Shown here: positions 24,233 through 34,500 of the stretch, in pieces | How the letters are laid out: the number at the start of each line of letters is the position of its first letter | How positions within the stretch are numbered: the first letter of the stretch is position 1 | Assembly: GCF_963678635.1 (NCBI RefSeq) | Contig: NC_087062.1 | Coordinates: 36,048,052 to 36,112,051, forward strand | DNA: 64,000 nt | Reading direction: 5' to 3' | From: Symsagittifera roscoffensis | Lineage: Eukaryota > Xenacoelomorpha > Acoela > Convolutidae | Notes under the pieces: model-generated | What the model was told of the DNA's origin: nothing | Database searches by the model: none | What the model saw: the letters and a program-made list of their open reading frames with translations, nothing else | Made by a program: the position numbers and the translations under genes

Positions 24233-25488
24233 CCTCAGCCTGAGAACTAACCTAGCTTTACGGTTCTGCTGAAATGAAGAGTCAACTGCTCATTTAAAAC
24301 GAAGAGTAAACTGCTCGTTTAATAATTTGCTACTGCAAGTTCAGAGTGAACAATTTATGCGTGGAGAATTATCCATCATAGAAAATTGTTCCAAATTGAA
24401 TTGAGACTAGTTAAATGGTCGTATTAACTCGATTTTAAACCCAAATTTCAAACTTCATTTTTGATATTTTCAGCCCAAAACTCATAATTTTTAATTATTT
24501 TTTTCAATAAAAACTTTTCAAGGCCATTTAAAGGACAGTCGGAGGACTATTCACGACTTTTCCCTGATATAGGATAGCAGTCTTAGGCTTGCATTATGTA
24601 ATTGTGTTTTTTGTACAAATTTAATCGATTATTAAGGCATCTCAAAGCTTTTCTTAAAAACGTTTGTTGAGCCATCGTGCAAAAAAATATGGTTCAACAA
24701 ATCGAAATTTTAATTAAATTTTAAATATTTCCAAAATGATTTTCTTTTTATTCTGTGTTTAATTAAGGAAATGGTCAAACACTTTCATTCAAGTAGACCA
24801 TTTTAAGCGCTTTTTAATTTGTAAGTACTGAATGTTTAGTTTTTGATCACCAACATCTTAACTTTAGGGTAACCAAATCATCGTATGACTGAAAGGTTGA
24901 AATTGGCACAGTTTGACATAAGAAGAGAAAAACAAGTACGCTGGCTAAAGGCTGCACTGTCATAGAAAATTGATCAAAAAATACTAGGCAAAAGTTGTTT
25001 CTAAAAAACTTCACTTTCTGAAAACAAAACAAAAAGTCTCCAAATCTCCAAACTCCGAAAAAAAATTGTTGACAAAACTACATGAAATATTTTACTTTTT
25101 TTCAGCTAAGAATGTTTTAATTTGAAAATTTTGCTTGCTGCAGCTAAATAGTTTGTTCGGCAATATTATTACGAAGGAAGTTACTGGGCCTCAGATGCAA
25201 ATGTCTAAGAACATCAAAAACAAAGATGTTAAAAAACAAAATCTCACCGAGATTTAAGCCTCTTATTTCTTTTTCCGCACACACCAAAAAATGCAGAGCA
25301 GGAAAAATGAAAATTTTGAAAACTTGTTGTAATTGGAATCTTGTCTTTCAACCAGCTTTTCCAGCAACCTTTTTTTGTAATCCTTATGTCATTTTGCAAT
25401 ATGTAGTTATGTCATTTTTTCATTATGTCGTTTCCCTTAAGTCACTTTCTATATCTGTGTTTTAGTTTCAGCGATTGATACTAAACGG
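24233..25488. other. Upstream region of the transporter gene
   Basis: No repeat or gene recognised. It may hold a promoter or non-coding first exon for the gene that follows. A possible splice acceptor (TTTTAGTTTCAG) lies at 25,460-25,471, just before the first recognised coding exon, so an upstream exon may exist here or further left. Confidence 0.35.
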
Positions 25489-25564
25489 ATGAATAAGAAG
25501 AAGATGAGTGAAGATGACGTGACTGAAATGGAGGAGATGTTCACTGAAATTGCCAAGACAACAG
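25489..25564 (+). CDS. Transporter exon 1 (cytosolic N-terminus)
   Basis: Encodes an acidic, Met-rich N-terminus (SEDDVTEMEEMF) before TM1. The acceptor-like TTTCAG at 25,466-25,471 means this may be an internal exon whose coding part continues upstream. Donor CAG/GTCAGA, phase 1. Confidence 0.7.
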
Positions 25565-28500
25565 GTCAGAAGAGATATGCTTTTTACACTTGATTGCATG
25601 ATTCTCGGGTCCTAATTCTTTTCATTAAAAAACTTTTTATTTTGGTTTTGTTTCTAGCGAGAGTTAAATTGACAGTCCGAACTTATTGTTTCAACCACTT
25701 AACGAAATGGGAAGGAACTATAGCGCGGAGTGTGTTTTTCCAAAGTAGGGGGTTAGGCATGGTTTAATTTTAAAAACCTTTCAACGATGATTCAGATTAC
25801 AAAAAAAATTGAAAAATTTGTCTTGGTGTCTAGCGTTAGCTTAATATTACCAAAATTTCGAAAATGTTTTCAATTCTCTGAAAAAGCTTAGTCCAGGCTA
25901 AAACTAAAAGGGCTTTAATACATGGTTTGACTCTTAAAATGTCGTTCTAGTGGGCCTCTTTTTGTGCGGAGTAAATCAAAAATTTGTTTATTTTTGGCCA
26001 CTAGAGAAAAAATCAGATGTGACATGAAACTTTCTCTCTTGTTACTTCAATAAGTTGCGCTATTTAAAAACACAGGCTACTTGAATTGGTGGCACTCATT
26101 GATGTTCATGGGCGTGATCATAGTGTCGCTGCAGGACGGGGGAAATCTTATCTGGCCAGTGTTTGGAGCAGCCCACATTCCCCACAAGTGCAAGGTTCCA
26201 GGACTGGACCATCCCCAGTTCAACCAGACGCCACAGGCACTCATTTTTGGAACGTTTTTCAATGGTAATTAATGATAATAATAATTTTAAAAAAACAATT
26301 GAGAAAACACATTATAAAAATTTTCTTTCATGTCCACTCCCACCCATAAAAAAAAAACAAAAGGGATTTTCATGTCAAACAAAAATATTTGGTCCGCACG
26401 TACAGACGACTTCAACTGAAACTGAAAATATTATGATTCAAAAATGCTTGGAGCTGGAAAATGTAGAACAAAATTATTCGAGAAAAGAATGAAGCGCAAA
26501 TACTTTCTCTTAGGCTGGAGGAAAATCCGAAATAAATATTAATAAATCCGTTTTCAAGAAGGGAACTGACTCGAATACCATTTAACATTAACAAAACTCA
26601 TTACAAAAAAAAAACATTGTGGAAGAAAATCATACAAACTAGTTAATTATTTATCGAGGGGTGTCTTTATGAGTGAACCACAAAAAATCCAGTTGAATTT
26701 CTGACTAACAAAAAATTTTCATCGAAAAATCGTTATCACAGATGTACGCGATTCAGAACTGTATGCGATTCAGGTGAGCGATTCAGAACTGAATTTAGTT
26801 GACTGTTTTGACGATTCAGGAATTTTATAAGTAATTTTTTGTTTAAAGCATAGAAGTTATTTACTAATGAACGAATCCTATTTTTGAATGTTTTCGTATT
26901 GTGTCTCGTCATTTTTCTGGGTTTTGCAACCTGAATTTAAGTTTGCTATTCGAGAAGTTCTTGATCGCTGATTAGTTCATTGTTTAGTAAGTATGGGTGC
27001 AGTCTCTTTATCATTTTAGCCAGTAAATTCAGCAAGACTGCTCCTATCAAGACAAAGCCCTGAGTGTTCCATTGCCTTTTAAGGTCTATGGAGCAGTAAT
27101 AACATGAAAATTAAATGTAATAAAATTAAATTAAAGTTTTTTTTTTAAAAGTTTGAGGTTTATTGTGAAAACATCCCCCACCACACGCCATATAAAGTAC
27201 AAAGTGATAAATTTTGCTCCTTTTAACAAATCAATTATGGTAAATGAGCTTCCTTCAACCAATTTGGAACAATTTCTAAGATGAATTAAATCTCCGCTGA
27301 AACATTATAGCGAAACATATATCGCGCGTTAATTTCCCCAAATTGGTCAAACTGGCAACCTTTAAACCGCCATAATCCTAAGAAAAGCAAGCTCTGGGCA
27401 ACAATAATTTTTGAATAGTATAAAAAAATTTCGTCAAAAATGGCTAGTTAAAAAGTCGAAATTTGTCTTAAGAAAAAAAACCACGCCGAGCACAATTATT
27501 CCGTTACTTTTGCTACAAAAGTCGGAACAATAAACCATAAGAATGCAACTCCCTGACGCAACAGAACCTAATTGTCCTAAGATTTCGGAGACTTTCTGTT
27601 TTCGCAAATTAAGTCAATTTCGAAGTATCCGTTTTTTTGATGTTTTTCAATGTTGTGGTTTTATTAGCAGTTCCATATATCATTTCATCATTCTAATATA
27701 TGGTTGAATATGAGTTTTGTAAATGTTTAGAAGTTGGTTTTGAGTAAATATCTGACGCAAATGGCATATAATGGACGGATTTCGAAGTAATCTTTTAAAA
27801 AGTTTTTGAATATGCAAATTTCATAGACAGATGGTTAGATTCCGATTCTTAATTTTTCAAATCGAGTTTCAATTTGTTTATAATGATGAACAAATTGAAA
27901 CTCGATTTGAAAAATTAAGAATCGGAATCTAACCATCTGTCTATGAAATGCAACAAGTTCTTTTTGGACAAAAGCTTTCCTCAAAATATTTATAGTTTTT
28001 ATAAATACTTTTCTAAGATTGTAATTATATAAATAGTTTTTCAGATCCTGATAAGTTCGGCTGTAAGGGAGTGGGCTCAGAGAATGACAACGGCTGTTCT
28101 GCCCTCAATGCAGACCCTATCGCCCTCATCCGGGAGGCGGAACTAATGGACAAATCAGTCACGGAGTTACTCCGGGAACCCGGCCAGTCGGAAGTTCTGA
28201 GTGAAGCCAAGTATAGCCAGTGTGACGAGATGCATGGCTACGAGTTCATGCCAGATAACGTGGAAGACTCAGTTGTCTCGGAGGTAAACAAACCGAGTTT
28301 TGCAAAATAGCTTTTGTTTGCTGAAGTAAATTTATTTATTAATTTGCCCAATTTTTTGCAAAACGACCAGTTGACACTTTTACAAGGAAATTACTCACGA
28401 TAACGAATGAATCGATATGCCAAAAGTTTAAGCTATCTCATAAACTATTCTAAATACCTGGCACTAGGCGCGGATCCAGGATTTCTCGAGGAGGGGGCGG

Positions 28501-31500
28501 ATTTTCGAAAAAATTTTAAAGTTTTTGTCGACCTTTTTTTTTAGGTCGACCCAATTGATATTTTCTGAGCTTTCCCAAAACACTATGAAAACCCTAATTT
28601 GACCAAATTTTCTGCGCGTCAGGCAAATTTATGAAAAAAGGCCAAACACGGCGTTTCGACAAAAAAATCGGGTTTTTTCTGCACACGTTCCCCCCTCAAA
28701 ATTAGTAGAGATTGGCGCCGAGGGCGCCTTTATAAAAACTTTAAGGTCAGCCAGTCAAAATTGGATATCTCAAAATAGTAAAAAGGGGGGACCCTTTAGG
28801 TCGGCAGGGGGTCGAATCCTGGCAGTAAATTTTCCGGTGTGATTTGTAAGTTTATATGACACCCAAAATGTAACCGCCTGAAAATGATATTTTTTTTATT
28901 ACAATTGACATTTCCCTTAGGTTGCAAATGGAAAACTTGAACTTAAAAACTGAATAGTGAATTAATACCTGAAAAAAATATGAAAAGAATAGAATAGAGA
29001 ATATAGATTTAGAGCTTCCGGAAGGCTTTCGCAACTGATCTTGCGACAAACGTACTTGACAAACATATAGACTGGTGGACAGTGTCCTTGAACAATTAAC
29101 TGCTCTAAATGAGTTCTAAGATATTATTATAAATAGAGATATAGATAAATAGATAAATTAGAGTGATTTACCGAAGGTCGCTTTATGACATCTCCCACAC
29201 TTGGAGAAAACTTGTCAAAGAACAAATTTTGACTTTTGACTTAGACAGAAGTATAATAAGCATCGTACATCAAGTTTGACACAAACATCAAAAGAAAGAA
29301 GAGAATTTTAGCAACTAGCAAACTTATTCGTTAAATAGTTGTAAAGCAAGTTCACAGAAGTTTCGCTTGAGTTTTCATTTTTTTTAATCTCTTTTTTTTC
29401 TGGCTCTGCAAACCGCGTTTTCTTCAATGGGGTGACCTGATCCTTAGTCCGAGGAAAAAATGAAGAGCATCCTTCGCATCTAATCAGGGCGAGCGGAGTA
29501 GGGTGATTCTGTTGACTTGATTTCGGCGGTGTGATTTGCTCCTGGGTGTTTGAATTTCAACACTCTTAACAGAATGGCTTGGAGGATCGCCGAAAAACCT
29601 CGTGGGCTTCTTGAACCGTCCGGACAACCTGTTCGACTCGCCTGTCCCCTGATCGTTGTTGCTCGGCTCTGTAGCGACGTCACCTTGGATTACGGTAGAA
29701 AACGACTGTGGCGCTTCTTGAATGGAAGTCTCTTGAGTAGGAGTCTCTGAAGGTGCAGATGATAATGCCTCTGACTCAACGTGTGCTGGCGTCTCCGGTG
29801 GAGGAGAAACGATCTGAGACTACCCTGGCTGCTGATGTGACTGCGGAGGCGTAGTTCCCGAGATCTCATTTAGCTTGAGAGATGGTCCAGCCGTAACTGA
29901 ATCTTCACTCGATGATTCCGCCGTGAGGTCCCCCACCGTACCTCTCACAGATTCACTGACCTGACGCAATGCTGTGGACGTGGTCCTTTGTGACGCTGGT
30001 CTCGGGGCAATCCGTCTCTAAATCTTCTCACCAATCGTGCCTGGTCAGTCTGAAAACTCGCGATCATTTAAGTTTCGTCTAAGGCTAATGTGATTTTTCC
30101 GATATACTTTTCCCTCGTCAGCAGTGTACGTGTTATCCGTAATTCGAACAATCTTGATCTTAGCTAATTTGAACAGAGGTTTTCCAGAGTTTCGATCAAT
30201 AATTTTTCGAAAGATTTCGACTCTTAGAGGAACTTCTAAAATTAGTTTTTCTAATTTACATGCTTTTGAGCCAGAATTGTGCCATGTATGCCCCCAACTT
30301 GTTGAACGATTGTACGTCCTTTTTGACGATTGCCGTTCGCATTGGTCCCAGAAACGGATCCTCCCCAGTGAGCTCTGCAAGTAAGTCCACATTGAAAAGG
30401 CCCGGGAGTCCAACAACTTGTCGTTTATCCCGCTTGACGAGAAGTTTGTGACCGTTGATAGCATGGATCCCCACCTGAACCACAGCGTGTTGTCGGGCTA
30501 TTTGGCCAATCTCTGCCTCCGGCATTTGTTTGGCCAGTCCTTCTTTAGTAGTCTGTCCTCGTGCAATTCCAAAGCGGTCTTTGGAGTCTCTGAACCTGGC
30601 CTTGTTGCATGCGCGTATCATATCGATCCTTCTAGGTCGGTTTGCTGATCCGGACATCGAGGGCGCGGATCGTTGTTGACTGGAAGCACGAAAATTTGGG
30701 GAGGATGCACTATATTTTTCTACACAGTTTAAGAGAGTCGCTCGTTCAAGAGTACTTTTAGCTAAGTCGATAGTATTGAACGATGAGGTCGAATTATTGA
30801 GACTAGAGTTATTGATCTGAGAGGTATTCATTGCGAGACTTACCGATGAGATGTAAGGTCGGAGACAATTTCTCAAAAACATCAGGTCTACCATATCCAA
30901 TTTGCATAACGGGCTGTGATTCGTCAAGCGAATTAGGGTTTTCCTCCATCTGCCCTAAGGAGTTCCACACTGTTGATTTGCACCACATCGATGGCCATAA
31001 CACGGTAGTCCGGTTCGCTATCTTCTCCTACGTCTATGAAATCACATTCTTGGGCCAGTTGCAGCTGCTCTTGTTGTATCATGTTGACTCGGCGCTTTGT
31101 GGTTTTGCACATCTTAGCAAAATGTCCCTTCTTTTTGCAGGCATTGCACGTGGCCTCTCTGGCCGGACACGACCGACAATGTTCCAATGTAAACGGATTG
31201 CCACACACAGAAGTAACAAGATTTTGACTGACTTGGGCGTTGGTTAGACCGATGATGACCTCCCCCTCGGCCAATCTTTGATGGGTTACGGAACTGTTGT
31301 ACCGAGGATGTAGGTTCTTACTTGATCCGTATGGAGTTAGTATTGGGTGTTGTCGATTGGTTGTGCGAGAGCAATTTTTGAAATTGTTCCGAAGTTTTCG
31401 CCCTTTTTCACTTTCTAACGCTACTTGCAATGTGTCTTCGAGGTTAACTTTTGCCTTGATTAACTGACTTTGTACATCAATGTCCCTAATACGACCAATA

Positions 31501-34500
31501 AATAGGTCTTCAAGCGTGGCTTTTTCCTGTTCTATAGGCCAATTACACAAGGCAGTTTGTGCGCTGCGACCTGAATAAAAGGAATAAAACAAGTCATCTT
31601 CTTGTATGAAAACTGTATAGTACATTTTGATCCTCTCAACAGTATAGTCCCGTTCAGCCTTAAATAGATCCTCGCATATCTTATGAAAGTCGATAAACGA
31701 GCACGAATTGAGGTCCAAGTGTGGGTACGAATCGACGAACCCCTTTTTCCCCTCATTGCCTAACGAGAAAAAGAGTCTCGACTTCAGACGCGCTTCTGCC
31801 TCATGTTGGCACCAACCGTGTCCTATCCGAGGACCTTTACGTCTCCTCTCCGCATTTTATTTGTACATTCGCCTGTTCGCAGCTGCTTTTCTAAGATCTC
31901 TACTGGCAGCCTCTGTTGCATCCTCTGACGGTCCCGGAGCTTCGGGTTTAGGATACGGTTCGTCCACTAGATTAGCACGAGCCACTAACACCTCCCCTGG
32001 CGAAATGTTATCTTTTAAGCTTATGGCCAAGAAAATTGTCCCACCCATGCCTCCCAAAGGAAAGGCGGATTAACCAATGATTTGACCTAACATGAAGGGA
32101 TTCCGAGTAGGTCAGTCCTGTCTTCATCCTTAGGTTGCAAAGGGAAAACTTGAATGTAAAAACTGAATAAATATTAAAAAGAATAGAATAGAGAATATGG
32201 ATTTAGAGCTTCCAGAATTGAATATGTTTTAGAGAGTCCTTTTTAACAACTTGAATTTTTTTACCTCAGGCTTTTGCAACAGATCTTGCAAAAAACGTAG
32301 TTGATAAACATATAGACTGGTCGACAGTGTCCTTGAACAATTTACTGCACTAAATGAGATCTAAGATATGATTATACATAGAGATATAGATAAATAGATA
32401 AACTAGAGTGAGGTACTGAAGGTCGCCTCAAAACAATTAACAAGTTATCTGTAATTTCAGGTTTTCTGAAATTGAAACCTGAGCCCTATACTTTTAACTG
32501 AATGAGTTGGCAACCGACGACTCAAGCATAAATTAAATTAAGAAGACATATTATTTCAAAAATAATAATTATAAAAACTATTTAAACAGTTTTTAGATTA
32601 CATAACCTTTTTGTAGATGGACCTTATGATTATGTCTTTTTAAAATAGTATGGCTTTTTTTTTTGCTTGAGTCCATTAATTCAGAATAGTTTCGCCAGGT
32701 TTACATACATCAGATGGGGTTCTAAAACTTTTGCTTTAATTGGTTCTTTAGTTCCGATTAGTCTGTGGGCGTGAGTTCTACCGCAGAATCGACAAGTCTG
32801 CGTTCGCTTTTGGACAGTGCATCGGCGCTTTCCTGTTCGGCTATCTTGGCGACAGGTATTTCATTTGATACAACGAGCTTAATCAACCATTGAAAACTCT
32901 CGTAATAAGGTCATATGAAAAAATAGGAGTTTCGCAGCTCTTATCAAATGCATCTCAGACGATTTTTTATGATCTTCGAAAAAATATATATTTTTGAAAA
33001 TGCGTTTCAGGAAATGATAATTTAAATTAGTCGTAAGAGTTAGCGCCAACATTTTAGATCTTCAAAAACAAAGTAAACTTAACCTTGAATTTGCAATTAA
33101 AATAACTTTTCAATCGTGGAGCTTCCTTGTCTTCTAGTTCCACCATAGCATGATATCGTTGAAGTTGCGCACCAAAAGAATTTGGTTCGGTTTACAATAA
33201 CTAACACGCCAGCAGATCCTGCTGTTTTTTGATCTCTCACTATGTGCTTTTAGTCAGAATGAGGCGCTATTTTAGGTTTGGTCGGAAGCGGGTGCTGACT
33301 ATCCAGTTTCTGATTGAGATCCCCTTCATCGTGGCCATGTCTTTCAGCAACAACATGCAGGTCATCATAGGACTCCGATTCATTATCTCTGTGTTTAACA
33401 TGGCCAAATACCCTCTAGCTGTCACCTACGGTAAATTACATTGCAATCTCTTTTGCAAAGTAGTACGAATCTCGGATAAATTAGTAGAGAGTTAAGCACT
33501 CTCAAATAAACACCTTCGACCCAATAATCTATGTTGAGAAACTAGCACAAACCAAAAATACAATTAATTTTTGCCAAAAAATTACAAAACTCCTTAAAAA
33601 CGTCCGGCATAAAAGTTAGCGGCGGAAAAATAGGTTTTTTGTTTAAGAGTTGGATTTGTCCAAATTTTCAATTTTATTTGAACTTGCCTGCCGAAAGTCC
33701 CCGAATGAAATAGTGAAGCTGTGCTCATTCTGCATTCGTAGAATTGAGCCTGTTCCATGTTTTCGCAGGATTGGAGACTGTGCTTCCCTCCCACAGGAAT
33801 GTGATGGGTATCATGCCTGGCATGGTGTATGGGATTGGCATGTCCTTCTACACTATACTGGCTTATTTCATCCGCACTTGGCGCATCTTCACCACCACTG
33901 GCATGTGGTTCTGCATGCCAGTCATGCTCTACTGGTTGTAAGTATCGTAAAATTTTGCATGCAGGGATTGAACTCCACTGTTGCTTCATACGCTTATATA
34001 AATATCGGTTTTTTGGTCATACAGAATGCAGTGCTTTTGAAATAATCGTGAGGATATTTGAAAACTCTGAAAATAGCTTAAACTTAGATCCTGTCTTGAA
34101 AAATTGCGACACTACCGTCTACCCGTTCCTTAAAATAATCCGCTGTGAAATATCCGCTGTGAGAGCAAACCGTTTTCTGGTTGCAAAATTTAATTTACAA
34201 AAACTGTTCTCCGGGAATCATGGCAGGATTTTTCTTTAGGATCCTACTTCCAGAGAGTCCTCTATGGCTCATCAAAGCTCGGAAGTTCCGAGAATTCAAA
34301 CGATCAGTTGATAACATGGAAAAGAGAACAGGCAAGAAATTCGACACCAAATTCCAGCTCAAACTGGGAGAGTTAGTTGAACGGGAGCCAGAAGAGAGAA
34401 GCTACTGGAATTTTTTCAAAGATGGAGTGGCTTGTAAGAGGAGGGAGTATGTGGACGAAGCTCATGAGGAACTGCACATGAGCACGTACATGAAGTTGAA

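Larger units (their letters stand above)
28915..32426 (-). mobile_element. Defective LTR retroelement, antisense in transporter intron 3
   Basis: Direct repeats at both ends (28,915-29,181 and 32,128-32,426) enclose, on the minus strand, a gag gene and then the end of a Ty3/gypsy-type pol. Between gag and the pre-integrase part of pol there is no reverse transcriptase or RNase H, so an internal deletion removed the replicating core. It could move only with help from an intact relative. It lies head-to-head against transcription of the host gene. Confidence 0.75.

Noticed and set aside
33594-33989. 131-codon minus-strand ORF over transporter exon 6
   Set aside because: Shadow of an exon with clear SLC22 sequence on the plus strand.
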